A stretch of DNA of 64,000 nt, from assembly GCF_022761035.1 (NCBI RefSeq), contig NZ_JAKWJP010000005.1, positions 124,001 to 188,000 on the forward strand, written 5' to 3'. The first letter of the stretch is position 1. Each line of letters starts with the position of its first letter. Below, piece after piece: positions 43,221 through 51,867 of this stretch. Below the pieces are notes generated by a model. It saw nothing but the letters and a program-made list of their open reading frames with translations, was not told the DNA's origin and ran no database searches. Made by a program: the position numbers and the translations under genes. This DNA is from Microbacterium sp. SS28. Lineage in GTDB: Bacteria > Actinomycetota > Actinomycetes > Actinomycetales > Microbacteriaceae.

Positions 43221-46200
43221 TCAGGGTCGCAGGAGCAGCCTCTTCACGAGGTCCAGCGCTGCCATGGATGCGCTCCCTTGATCGTTCAGCGCGAACGACT
43301 GGGCGGCGCTTTCAGTGTCGCAGGCTTGCTGGACGACGAGGGCTCCGTTGTCCCTGGAGCCACCCTGAACGGCGAGGCATAGCCCGCTGTGCTTGGCGAC
43401 GAACTGGTACTGGCCGTCACCGACGCGCACCGGCTTGAACAGCTGGTTGTCGGCGCGCGGCTTCGGTGTGGAAAGCTCCACCGGAGCTCCCTCGGCCGTC
43501 GACGCACCTGCCACCTGCAGCGCGAGACCGGATTCGGCGCCCGTGATACGGAACCAGTCGCCCTTGAGCGAGCCGAGGTGCCAGACCGCGTTCGGCTGCG
43601 GTGCCGGGCACGCCCACTGCTGGACTTCGGTGCCGGGTGTGGTCCCGTGGTCCTTCGCGTCGAGGCAGGCGCCGGAGTTCTCGTTCACGATGGTGTAGAC
43701 CAGCTTGTTCGAGATCCCGGACTGGTTCTCCTTGTCGGAGGACTTGACAGCGGCCTTGCCCTCGAGCCGGATATCACCTGAAGACGCGCCAACCAGCACG
43801 TCGACATCGCCGCGCGGCGTGACCCACTGGTCGGTGTAGGAGTCCCAATACGAGAACGACTGTCGCGCAAGCTCCACCGTGACGGTCTTCGACTCGCCGG
43901 GTTCCAAAGACACCTTCGTGAATCCAGCCAGCTGCTTCGGAGCGGTCTCCACGACCGTGGTGGGCAGCTTCCCGACGTAGACCTGCGGAGTCTCCGCCCC
44001 GGCACGGTCGCCACTGTTGGTGACCGTGAAGGTCGCCGTCACCTTGGCTTTGCCGGTGGACTTAACCGCCAGTCCGGAATAGTCGAACGTGGTGTACGAC
44101 AGGCCGTGGCCGAACGGGTACTTCGGGGTGATTCCGAACTGCTCGTATCCGCGGTAGCCGACGAAGACACCCTCGGTGTAGTACGAGTCCTTTCCGATGC
44201 CGGGGTACTGCTCCGGCGTGTTGATCGGTGTCGCATCGTCCGACACAGGGAACGTGACGGGCAGCTTGCCAGAAGGCGAGACGTCGCCGAACAGGATGCT
44301 CGCGATCGCAGCACCCTGGTTCTGGCCGCCGTACCAGGCCTCCAGAACAGCGGGTACGCCATCTTCCCATTCGGCCGTCGTGGTTGGGCCACCGGTCGTG
44401 AGCACCACTACCGTGTTCGGGTTGACGGCGCTGACGGCTTCGATGAGCGCTTCCTGCCCGTTGGGCAGACCGAGGTCGGCTTTGTCGCCTCCCTCGGAAC
44501 CGTAATCCCGGACGACGACGACCGCGAGGTCAGACGCGGCAGCCAGTTCGGCTGCTGCCTGTGCCTGCGGATCGATCGCGCCTTCAGGCTTGACCCATCC
44601 GAGTCGAAGCTGCGGTCCCAGTTCGGAGCGAGCTCCGCTGGATGCGGTGTACTCCACCTGCACGTCGTAGCTCTGGCCGGCGACCAGATCGAACGCCACG
44701 GTGTTCGTGGAGTAGAGGGGAGTTTCCTCGACCGAGAGGACGGGGGTTCCGTCGATCTGGACCGTTGCCACGCCCCATGCTCCCAACTCCAGCTGGTACG
44801 TGCCGGTGACGGTGGGTGTCAGCGTTGAACTGAAGGTTGCGCTCGCGATTCCGCCCCCGGGGAAGGTGGGAATCGACGGGTTCTGCGAGTTGAAGCCCTC
44901 GAAGTAGAAGAAGCCACCGTTGATCGAGATGTTCTGCTGCGTCTCCGCATCGAGCAGCGCGCCGTTCGCATCGAACACCTGCACGTCCACGCCCGGGTCT
45001 CCAGCCGCATTCGTGAGGTAATCCGAGGGAATCACGTCGGCTCCCGGCAGCTGCGAGGACGAGGTGACGAAGTCAGAACCCCTGACGTGTTCCACGGTCG
45101 CGTCTGGAAGCAGATCGCGAATCCCCTGCAGAGGACTGATAGTCGACGTGGGCAGCACAAGCGAGCTGCCGCCACCGGCAGTGGCGTTGTCGGCGTCCGC
45201 CCCGATAACCGCGACACTGTCGATCTCGTCTGCTGACAGCGGCAGAATACCGTCGTTCTTCAGCAGCACCATTCCCTCTTCTGCGATCTTCTGCGAGACC
45301 TGGGCATGGCCGGCCTCATCGAACTCCTGGATGACAGCCGGGTTGTCGAAGAGACCCAGACGGAACATCGGTGTCAGAACGCGCAGCACGCGGACATCGA
45401 TCTCCGACTCCGCGACCTGACCGCTTTGCACTGCGCCGACGAGCTGGTTGAAGAACCCGAAGCTCGGCTGCTCCTGATCGAGGCCCGCCCGCATGGCTTC
45501 CACGCTGCTGTGGGTCGCGCCATAGTCGCTCATCACCCAGCCCTGGAAGTCGAGCTGTTCCCGCATGATCTGCGTCAACAATTCCGAGTTCTCGCACGCG
45601 TAGATGAAGTTCACCTTGTTGAAGGCGCACATCGCCGACGCGGGATTGCTCAGGTCGATGCCGATATCGAATGGCCGCACGTAGATCTCCTGCAGCGCGC
45701 GCTCTCCGACAACGGCGTTGCCGCCGGTGAGTCGGTCGTCTTCCTGGTTGTACGCGGCGAAGTGCTTGATGTCCGCCGCGACCGGATACTGCTGGATAGC
45801 GTTGATCTGCGATCCCGCGATGATGCCCGAAAGCAGGGGATCCTCGCCATACGTCTCGAACGCCCTGCCTGCCACACCAACCCGCGCGATGTCGACCGCC
45901 GTGCCAAGGCTGACGTTATGACCGGTCTTGAACGCCTCGTCTCCGATGACGTCGCCGAATTGAGTCGCTGCCGCCGTGTCGAACGTTGCCGCGAGCGCGA
46001 TGGGCGCAGGCAGTGCCGTTGAGCGCTTTTCGTTCGCCCGTGGATCCGCGATGCGGACCCCGGCGGGCCCGTCCGCCATCGTCAAAGCGGGTATCCCAAG
46101 ACGCTCGATCGGCGCATTGTAGAAGCCGTAGAAGTTGTTCTGCTCTCCTTCCAGCATGTCGACCTTCTCCTCGAGCGTCATCTGCGCGAGAAGTGCCGCT

Positions 46201-46331
46201 GCCCGTTCCTCGGGCGAGTCGGGTGGGGCGGCGGTGGCCGGGGATCCCATCGCGACTCCGGTGAGGAGCAAGGCGCACGAGATCGCCATGGCGACACCGG
46301 CGACTCTCACTCTGGGGTGTGATTTGCGCAT
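43221..46331 (-). CDS. Secreted GH3 beta-glucosidase with PA14 and ricin-type domains
   Basis: 1036 aa. ATG at 46331 (MRKSHPRVR) is chosen because GAAGGA precedes it and a signal peptide follows (ISCALLLTGVAMGSPATAA). GH3 N-domain: MTLEEKVDMLEGEQNNFYGF, PALTMADGPAGVRIADPRAN, KHFAAYNQEDDR, nucleophile Asp in GWVMSDYGATHSSVEAM. A PA14-like sandwich is inserted in the second GH3 domain (about 450-610), then GGPTTTAEWEDGVPAVLEAW, a fibronectin-type III-like domain (about 760-870) and a C-terminal ricin beta-trefoil (GTEVQQWACPAPQPNAVWHL; residues about 900-1020). It hydrolyses beta-linked glucose outside the cell. Its upstream neighbour is a short AraC-type gene. Confidence 0.93.
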   Translation of the reverse strand: MRKSHPRVRVAGVAMAISCALLLTGVAMGSPATAAPPDSPEERAAALLAQMTLEEKVDMLEGEQNNFYGFYNAPIERLGIPALTMADGPAGVRIADPRANEKRSTALPAPIALAATFDTAAATQFGDVIGDEAFKTGHNVSLGTAVDIARVGVAGRAFETYGEDPLLSGIIAGSQINAIQQYPVAADIKHFAAYNQEDDRLTGGNAVVGERALQEIYVRPFDIGIDLSNPASAMCAFNKVNFIYACENSELLTQIMREQLDFQGWVMSDYGATHSSVEAMRAGLDQEQPSFGFFNQLVGAVQSGQVAESEIDVRVLRVLTPMFRLGLFDNPAVIQEFDEAGHAQVSQKIAEEGMVLLKNDGILPLSADEIDSVAVIGADADNATAGGGSSLVLPTSTISPLQGIRDLLPDATVEHVRGSDFVTSSSQLPGADVIPSDYLTNAAGDPGVDVQVFDANGALLDAETQQNISINGGFFYFEGFNSQNPSIPTFPGGGIASATFSSTLTPTVTGTYQLELGAWGVATVQIDGTPVLSVEETPLYSTNTVAFDLVAGQSYDVQVEYTASSGARSELGPQLRLGWVKPEGAIDPQAQAAAELAAASDLAVVVVRDYGSEGGDKADLGLPNGQEALIEAVSAVNPNTVVVLTTGGPTTTAEWEDGVPAVLEAWYGGQNQGAAIASILFGDVSPSGKLPVTFPVSDDATPINTPEQYPGIGKDSYYTEGVFVGYRGYEQFGITPKYPFGHGLSYTTFDYSGLAVKSTGKAKVTATFTVTNSGDRAGAETPQVYVGKLPTTVVETAPKQLAGFTKVSLEPGESKTVTVELARQSFSYWDSYTDQWVTPRGDVDVLVGASSGDIRLEGKAAVKSSDKENQSGISNKLVYTIVNENSGACLDAKDHGTTPGTEVQQWACPAPQPNAVWHLGSLKGDWFRITGAESGLALQVAGASTAEGAPVELSTPKPRADNQLFKPVRVGDGQYQFVAKHSGLCLAVQGGSRDNGALVVQQACDTESAAQSFALNDQGSASMAALDLVKRLLLRP

Positions 46332-46595
46332 GTCAGTTCCTTCGCATGTTGGGCTCGACGTCCGCACTCGGGATGACGTCGGCGGAAAGTGACGGGTAGA
46401 GCTGCTCAGTGGTCGACTGCGTGCTGCAGCCGGTGATCGTCGTTGATCTGGGGTGGCGTCCTTTCGCTCAATCCTTCTCCGGTGGCGGATCAGCCGCGTC
46501 GAGCTCTTGATTGCGTCGGCCGCGCCAGCTCCACGCGGAGCCCTACCGGAGGAACCTATGCGCCGGCTCGGAAGCCCGTCTATGAAATGCACGAC
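46332..46595 (-). promoter_or_regulatory. Upstream region of the GH3 gene
   Basis: 264 nt with no supported gene. It should hold the GH3 promoter unless GH3 is read from the AraC-type gene in front. I did not find a convincing -35/-10 pair or palindrome in it. Confidence 0.3.
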
Positions 46596-47075
46596 TCACT
46601 TCTCCAGGGCAAGCGAGCTTCCACTCACGGTTCCGGCTGGCCTCCGCGGTGCACCCGCGCCCTGGAGATTCGCCACGGCCTGAAGGTTCGCAACCCCCTG
46701 GCGGAATGCGGTCGGCGTCAAACCGAACGCCTCACGGAAGAGCCTCGTGAAGTACGCCGGATCCACCAGACCCCATCTCGCTCCGATAGCGGCAATCGAG
46801 TCGTCGGCACACGCCGGGTCGGCGAGGTCCAGACGTGCGGCGTCCAGGCGGCAACGACGGATCCACGCCTGCGTTGACTCGCCCGAAGCCTCGAAAACCC
46901 GGTTCAGGGTTCGCACCGAAATGTGGAGATGAGCGGCCACCTGCAATTGGTCAAGACGCGGGTCCACGAGTCGCTGGGCGATGAAGCGCTTCGCTTCCAG
47001 TTCGAGTGCGCGGTGCGCGGACCGACAGCGCCGAACGGCCGGGCCTGGAACCTTCTGTTCGCGGTTTCCCTGCAT
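46596..47075 (-). CDS. Short AraC-type DNA-binding protein
   Basis: 159 aa from ATG at 47075, supported by AAGGAGA about 9 nt upstream. The whole protein is essentially the AraC double HTH: QLQVAAHLHISVRTLNRVFE, ASGESTQAWIRRCRLDAAR, then IAAIGARWGLVDPAYFTRLF, REAFGLTPTAFRQGV. Full AraC regulators of this type have a 150-200-residue sensor domain in front, absent here; the Arg-rich lead (VRRCRSAHRALELEAKRF) is all that remains. It may be a constitutive DNA-binding protein or a truncated gene re-initiated by chance. Upstream of GH3 in the same direction. Confidence 0.78.
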   Translation of the reverse strand: MQGNREQKVPGPAVRRCRSAHRALELEAKRFIAQRLVDPRLDQLQVAAHLHISVRTLNRVFEASGESTQAWIRRCRLDAARLDLADPACADDSIAAIGARWGLVDPAYFTRLFREAFGLTPTAFRQGVANLQAVANLQGAGAPRRPAGTVSGSSLALEK

Positions 47076-47514
47076 CTTCAGAGTTCTCCTTGCCAACCTG
47101 GCGAGGGCGATTGTTTGGCAGCGGCGATGATTAACGGCTAAAACTATCTTATGGAATAAGGGGCCAGGTCGCGCCTTGATAAGTCGCTCGCGGCAACCCG
47201 GATGGCAACGGGAGTGCAGGGGGTCCCTGGCGAATCAACGGTGTGATTCGAAGTCTGTCTCCAAAACCAGAGCACGTCAAGTATTCGTTGAGGCAAGGGC
47301 AGTCTCAAGTAGGCCAACCCGGCGAAAAAGCCGTCGCCGTGGGCTCCGAATCTCGTTTGCAACGCGCCAAACCCGTTCACCCGGGCAGCCGCTGAGGCAT
47401 CCGTGTCATGGTTGCCGATCGATCGGCGTGGCGCGCGAACTACGTCGTTGCAGACGACCCATTGCGGGATGCCGCCGGCACGCCGATCGCCACGCTGCTG
47501 CGGCTGGCGCCCCG
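47076..47514. other. Gene-poor stretch upstream of the AraC-type gene
   Basis: About 440 nt with only short, unsupported frames. CTTAT-GGA-ATAAG (47148-47160) is a small AT-rich palindrome about 75 nt before the AraC-type start and may mark its promoter. A plus-strand piece from 47409 (MVADRSAWRANYVVADD) ends within 50 codons and is unassigned. Confidence 0.4.
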
Positions 47515-47980
47515 CGATGAGGGCCCCGCGTCACGAGATCGCTGATGAACCGCTCGAGGTATTCGATGAGCTGCTCCTTGTACGCCAGGAACGCCTCGAC
47601 GTGCGCTGGATCGACCCCATAAACGCGACGGCATTCTCCGCCGGCTCGGTGAACCGATCTCGCAGGCTCCGCATCGCCTGATGAGTCGGAGCCGCGTCTA
47701 TGGCGCCGCCGACATCATGGGCGCGCACGGTGTGCCGCAGGCTGGCCAGGAGTACGGCGATATCCTCCAGCGCCACGGACTGGAGCGCACCGCGTGTGCC
47801 GAGTGCAGCGTCGTACTGTGCCAGAGAGTGTTCCGCGGCCTCCCCCTCACGTGACAGCTGGTACAGCATCCGACGTGAGAGAAGTCCTCGAGGGCCGTCA
47901 CCCGACTGGAGTCCGGGAACGCGGGCACCTTACTGGTGGCCACATTTGAGTCGAGCCAATAGGGCTGTGCGGGTGTTCTC
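47515..47980 (-). pseudogene. Broken DUF2397-like gene (type II Wadjet JetA-like relic)
   Basis: Three minus-strand frames join collinearly into one protein fragment: KVPAFPDSSRVTALEDF (about 47920-47880), then LYQLSREGEAAEHSLAQYDA and QSVALEDIAVLLASLRHT through AFMGSIQRT (47866-47610), then VEAFLAYKEQLIEYLERF, ISDLVTRG (47605-47515). From memory these match the middle of DUF2397/TIGR02677 proteins, including the missing seven or so residues after SIQRT. About 150 of roughly 500 codons remain, with at least two frameshifts and no partner genes (JetB, JetC, JetD). Function lost. The decay is plain from the sequence; the family name is less sure. Confidence 0.6.
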
Positions 47981-47981
47981 G

Positions 47982-49109
47982 TTACTGCGGCGAACTCTGA
48001 CTGGGCGAGCCGAGCCACGCCGTCAGTGCGGGTCCAAAGTGTTCAGGGTCCGCGTTGGCCTCCCACCCGTGCTGCGCTCTTGCCGTCTCAACGACGCGGG
48101 CGCTCGGGTTCGTCCGAGCGAACTCCTGCGTCAGTTCGAATGGGATCTCCTCGTCGCCCGGGGAGTGTATGACGAGGGTCGGGACACTCAACGTGAAATT
48201 GTGGGTCCAGTTGAGTTGGTCGAATTTGAGCGGGCTCGGCATTCCGACGATCTTGCTGGCGGCGGGAGATTCGAGAACCCAAATCACGACTCTCGCCAAG
48301 AAGGTCGGCAGCCCTGCCCGCTTGACGCCCTGCTGGACGATGCCCCTCCAGTTCGTCGCGGGGGCCACGAGCGCGAGTCGGTCGATGGCTTTCGGCTGAT
48401 GCCGCAGAAGCTCTAGGGCGATCCCAGCGCCCATCGACCACGCCACCACGTACACCTTCGATGCGCCGTGCGATCGCGCGTAGGCAATGGCATCCGCGAG
48501 GTCGCTCCACTCTCGCTGACCAAGTTGCGATACCGCCGCGGCGGGCCCATCACCCGCGCCACGGTAGGTGATCACGAGCGAGGTGAGCTGCGCATCTTGG
48601 GCCGCCTCGACCGAGCGAAGAGCCACCAATCTAGTGGTGCGAATGCCCTGGACATGGATCACCCACGGCCGACCTGGGTCGGCGGTGCGGAACAGCCATG
48701 CCGGCGCATCAGTACCATCCTGCAGCGGCACCGAGACGTCTTCCCAATTGCTGGCGATCTCGGCCGGGCCGCTCATCAGGTGCCCGGTCCATTGCGCCTC
48801 GAAGGGCTCCGATGGGATAGGGGCAGTCGCATGGAGAACTCGACGCACGACTCGGTGGCCGTCGGAGCGTTCGATTGGCCCGACGAGCGCGTGATGCTCG
48901 AAGTTCTCGCCAAACCACAGACCATAGTTCCCGGGCACCGTGGTCAGCGGGCTCTCGGGCAACTCAACCGCCTCGCCCACCCGGCGCACGAGGATCACCT
49001 TGCGGCGCGGCACGGTCCCGACCACCCGCAGCGCGAGAGTCTGGATGAACCAGGCGAACGGCAGGACAACGGTCGCGAGCGCAGCAAGCACGATGATGAC
49101 CGGGTTCAC
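47982..49109 (-). CDS. Alpha/beta hydrolase with N-terminal membrane anchor
   Basis: 375 aa. An N-terminal TM segment (VIIVLAALATVVLPFAWFIQ) anchors an alpha/beta hydrolase facing the cytoplasm or outside, orientation unknown. Nucleophile elbow VVAWSMGAGIALELL (Ser in G/A-x-S-x-G form), oxyanion-type VIHVQGIRTTRL, acid in VIHSPGDEEIPFEL, and His in AQHGWEANADP. The substrate is unknown. The start is GTG at 49109, overlapping the stop of the multi-TM protein gene (GTGA), so it is co-translated with it and belongs to the regulator/peptidase cassette. Confidence 0.85.
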   Translation of the reverse strand: MNPVIIVLAALATVVLPFAWFIQTLALRVVGTVPRRKVILVRRVGEAVELPESPLTTVPGNYGLWFGENFEHHALVGPIERSDGHRVVRRVLHATAPIPSEPFEAQWTGHLMSGPAEIASNWEDVSVPLQDGTDAPAWLFRTADPGRPWVIHVQGIRTTRLVALRSVEAAQDAQLTSLVITYRGAGDGPAAAVSQLGQREWSDLADAIAYARSHGASKVYVVAWSMGAGIALELLRHQPKAIDRLALVAPATNWRGIVQQGVKRAGLPTFLARVVIWVLESPAASKIVGMPSPLKFDQLNWTHNFTLSVPTLVIHSPGDEEIPFELTQEFARTNPSARVVETARAQHGWEANADPEHFGPALTAWLGSPSQSSPQ

Positions 49110-50062
49110 GTGGCAAGCACCTTCGGATCCATACTCCTCATCCTGACCACTGTCGGAGCCCGCATCTGCCGGTCGAGCAGTTGCGCCGCCGCGCGTAGGA
49201 GCACCCTCTCTCGTCGACTCAGTTGCTCGCTGTTGGCGATATCGGTGAGACGCACGGCGAGTCGATACGCCTCATGCACGGGGTCCTCATCGGGGATCGC
49301 GGTCAACGTCATGCCGCGATCGACGTTGGCACGCTTCAGGAGCCGGCTGAGAGCAGCGTTCATAGGCCTACGACTCGCTCTGACGATCGCGATCCCCAAG
49401 ATGCCCGCGCAGACCAGCACCACGCCCCCGTAGAACGGGATGATGAACAGGTTGCCGACGAACTCGACCGGCGCCGGCCGTCCCTGCCCAGCTAGCCGTA
49501 GCGTGAGATAGGCAATTTCGATGAGGCTGGCCAGCAGGATCGCCCATGCGCCTATGCGGATGAGCACATAGGGGCGGGGCTGTCGGCCACGGATTCCGAT
49601 GAGCATGCGAGTCATGATGACGATGACCCAGATCATGTAGATCGACGCGTAGGCCCACAGACCGAACTGCTCAGCGTTGTCTTTGATGAAGTCATCGGAG
49701 GTCCCGCCGCGGTCGGCGATCAAGAAGAACGGGACCGCGAACGAGAGGTACATCGCGGGCAACTCCCACAGGCTCCGCGGGTTGAACCGCGTCCCGTCGA
49801 GAGTCCGCGCCGCCTGCATCACGAACCAGAAGGCAGTCGTCGCCAACAGGTTCTGGATGAGGTTGACGACGTTTGCCCCACCCATCCAGCCGTCGATCAC
49901 GGGGAGGGGCACGACGACACCCACCATGAAGATCGCGCCCAGGCCCGTGATCGTGGCGATCCAGGTCAGACGGCTCGACGGCTCTCGTATTGCCGATGGC
50001 AGCCGAAGCAGCGTGAGGATCAGCAATGCGAGAAACGCGACCGTCTCGATGCGCACATCCAT
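49106..50062 (-). CDS. Multi-TM membrane protein (DUF6545/MAB_1171c-like)
   Basis: 318 aa with about seven TM helices in the first 235 residues (VAFLALLILTLLRLP, TITGLGAIFMVGVVVPLPVI, YLSFAVPFFLIAD, YASIYMIWVIVIMTRMLIGI, LLASLIEIAYLTLRLAG, NLFIIPFYGGVVLVCAGILG) and a cytoplasmic tail with PVHEAYRLAVRLTDI. The layout and tail suggest the MAB_1171c-like family commonly found beside ImmA-type peptidase and HTH genes in actinobacteria; I am not certain. The ATG overlaps the peptidase stop (TGATG). Role unknown, perhaps signalling or export. Confidence 0.8.
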   Translation of the reverse strand: MDVRIETVAFLALLILTLLRLPSAIREPSSRLTWIATITGLGAIFMVGVVVPLPVIDGWMGGANVVNLIQNLLATTAFWFVMQAARTLDGTRFNPRSLWELPAMYLSFAVPFFLIADRGGTSDDFIKDNAEQFGLWAYASIYMIWVIVIMTRMLIGIRGRQPRPYVLIRIGAWAILLASLIEIAYLTLRLAGQGRPAPVEFVGNLFIIPFYGGVVLVCAGILGIAIVRASRRPMNAALSRLLKRANVDRGMTLTAIPDEDPVHEAYRLAVRLTDIANSEQLSRRERVLLRAAAQLLDRQMRAPTVVRMRSMDPKVLAT

Positions 50063-50577
50063 CAGCCGAACACCGCCTCATCACGACCGTGGCGCGGCCG
50101 CAGCACGAGGCGCGACAAGAGCTGCGAGAGCTTCTCGGCCTCCGCCTCCTTCACGAGCTCCGGATCGCTGAAGTCCAAGTCGGCCTCGAAGTCCGGCGTA
50201 ACGATGCCTCGTGCGAGCACCGTCTGCCCGGCACGAACGTGATGACGACCCGGATGCTTGAGCGGAAGGGTCGTGCATCCCGCGTGCCCGAAGACCACAT
50301 GCGAAAGCTCATGCAGGACGGTGTGGAACTGATACCACCGAGGATCCGACTTTCGGACGAGGATCTTCGCCGAGCTGCGCGTCAGAAGCACAAGTCCTGT
50401 GATGTTCTCCCAATCGCGGTCTCCGACCGGTTCGATCTCGATCCGCTTTCCCACCACGATGGCGACGTGCTCAACGATGTCCGCGAGATCCACCTCAGCC
50501 GGGAGCTCCAGTCGTTGCAGCTGCGCTTCGGCGCGGCTGCGGAGCTCGTGCTCGTTCTGAGAAGCGGCGTAGGTCAT
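50062..50577 (-). CDS. ImmA/IrrE-type zinc metallopeptidase
   Basis: 171 aa from ATG at 50577, chosen for GAAGGA upstream over an open frame to 50631. The zinc motif is FHTVLHELSHVVFGHAGC (HELSH with the two zinc His and catalytic Glu), preceded by the typical strand ITGLVLLTRSSAKILVRKSD. ImmA-type peptidases cut a partner repressor in mobile elements to trigger their genes. The HTH protein encoded just upstream is the natural target, inferred from order alone. Confidence 0.9.
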   Translation of the reverse strand: MTYAASQNEHELRSRAEAQLQRLELPAEVDLADIVEHVAIVVGKRIEIEPVGDRDWENITGLVLLTRSSAKILVRKSDPRWYQFHTVLHELSHVVFGHAGCTTLPLKHPGRHHVRAGQTVLARGIVTPDFEADLDFSDPELVKEAEAEKLSQLLSRLVLRPRHGRDEAVFG

Positions 50578-50667
50578 GGCAGTCCGTCCTTCGACCGCCT
50601 CGTCTGCGAAGCGATCGCCCGACCCCTCCACTGTACGCGTATGCGCAGTCGAGGTCCGCGGACTTCC

Positions 50668-51342
50668 TTACTGCGCAGAGATCGAGCGCAAGGACTGCGC
50701 AATTGCACGCAGCGCCGCGGGAGAGACTTCGCCGACGGCACGCGCAGAGATCGAGTCAGCGCCCGAGATCTTCAGAGCCTCACGAAACTCGAGGTTGGCT
50801 TCAGCTGCCTCGAGCGCGTCCTGATCGTCCAGATCCAGGAGATACGCGGGCGGGATGCCGGCATACTCACTGACACCCTCCAGCAACCGCACCCGAACGT
50901 CTGCACCCCCCGCTCCGCCGACAAGTGCAGTCCACTCGTCGGCCTCGAGCGCGACTCCCCGCTCGGTTAGTTGCGAAGTCAGTGCATCGACGTCGAACAC
51001 TGAACCATCGGCGCGAGGGGCTCCTGCGATCGAAGACAGCCGTCGGCCAAGCTCTGCCGGGCGCGTGCGCACTTTGGGCTCGATCTCATCTGCAGAGCCC
51101 GCCGAAGCCGCAACGCGCGATATCTCGTGCGGATGGGTTCCGAGTGCAAGCGCGATGTTCTCGATGTCGTTCGCGTCCCAAGGGGCAGCGCCTCGGAGCC
51201 GCGCGTAGTAATAGCTGGACGACATGCCGGAGCGCTCGATGAGCTCCTGGTTGGTCATTCCCGCCGCATCGCGCAACGTCGAAACGGCGCGCACGAGAGC
51301 CATGGACCAAGCGCCGGCTTCGCCGAGAGCACGTCTACCCAC
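50668..51342 (-). CDS. XRE-like HTH regulator
   Basis: About 224 aa. The N-terminal HTH is LVRAVSTLRDAAGMTNQELI, ERSGMSSSYYYARLRGAAPW; the rest is an uncharacterised acidic/alpha-helical domain (EYAGIPPAYLLDLDDQDAL) that may be the peptidase-sensitive part. The start is uncertain: GTG at 51342 has TACGCT 6 nt upstream (leaderless style); GTG at 51363 and ATG at 51303 also fit. Pairs with the ImmA-type peptidase 90 nt downstream, a module typical of integrative elements and prophages. Confidence 0.8.
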   Translation of the reverse strand: MGRRALGEAGAWSMALVRAVSTLRDAAGMTNQELIERSGMSSSYYYARLRGAAPWDANDIENIALALGTHPHEISRVAASAGSADEIEPKVRTRPAELGRRLSSIAGAPRADGSVFDVDALTSQLTERGVALEADEWTALVGGAGGADVRVRLLEGVSEYAGIPPAYLLDLDDQDALEAAEANLEFREALKISGADSISARAVGEVSPAALRAIAQSLRSISAQ

Positions 51343-51383
51343 GCAATCAGCGTAGCGCCGCACAGTCGACCGGGTACTTGCTT

Positions 51384-51401
51384 ATCTGCACACAGTCAGA
51401 T
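51384..51401. promoter_or_regulatory. Inverted repeat upstream of the XRE gene
   Basis: ATCTG (51384-51388) and CAGAT (51397-51401) form an 18-bp palindrome with an 8-bp middle, 42 bp before the XRE start. Candidate operator for the XRE protein. Confidence 0.4.
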
Positions 51402-51480
51402 GTACGATCACTCTATGTACGCATCGCAGCGAGCTGGACTGCCGAAATACGCAGTCCGCGCTCGACTGCACGCACTTACC

Positions 51481-51798
51481 TCAGAACTCCCCCAGCACCT
51501 GATTCAGCCGCATGACCATCTCGGTGACCTGGGCGTCGTCGACCGTGTACCGAATCCGCTGCCCGCGAATCGCGACATCACGCGGAGGATCCGCGATGAT
51601 CAAGCCCGCATCGAGCAGCTTCTCGAGCCCGTTCGCCACAGTCATCTTCGGGATCTCAAGAGCTTCGGCAATCTCAAGCCTGGTCTGGGCGGGATGCTTC
51701 CGCAGGTGGCCGATGATGGTCGCCTGCATGATGTTCCCGAGAGCGTTGATGGGATCCTCCGCGTACTCACTGTTCGCGGGGCGGGTGTAGCGGGGCAC
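51481..51798 (-). CDS. Winged-helix transcriptional regulator
   Basis: 105 aa from GTG at 51798 (VPRYTRPAN); a TTG at 51816 would add six residues. Winged HTH: IIGHLRKHPAQTRLEIAEAL, EIPKMTVANGLEKLLDAGLI, then a wing IRGQRIRYTVDD and a dimer helix VTEMVMRLNQVLGEF. It is an ArsR/MarR-like fold without visible metal cysteines. The gene is divergent from the conjugation operon with a consensus-like TTGACA box and a palindrome between, so it may repress the transfer genes. Confidence 0.82.
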   Translation of the reverse strand: MPRYTRPANSEYAEDPINALGNIMQATIIGHLRKHPAQTRLEIAEALEIPKMTVANGLEKLLDAGLIIADPPRDVAIRGQRIRYTVDDAQVTEMVMRLNQVLGEF

Positions 51799-51841
51799 AA
51801 GCCAAGTCTGTCTCAAGCCCGATTCACTCGTCCAGAAATCA

Positions 51842-51858
51842 GAAGCAGAAAATGCTTC
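51842..51858. promoter_or_regulatory. Palindrome GAAGCA-N5-TGCTTC
   Basis: Perfect 6-bp arms in the leader between the -10 box and the winged-helix gene start. The half site ATGCTTC recurs at about 51880-51886 inside the promoter spacer. Likely operator for the winged-helix protein. Confidence 0.55.
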
Positions 51859-51867
51859 ACATTCTTT

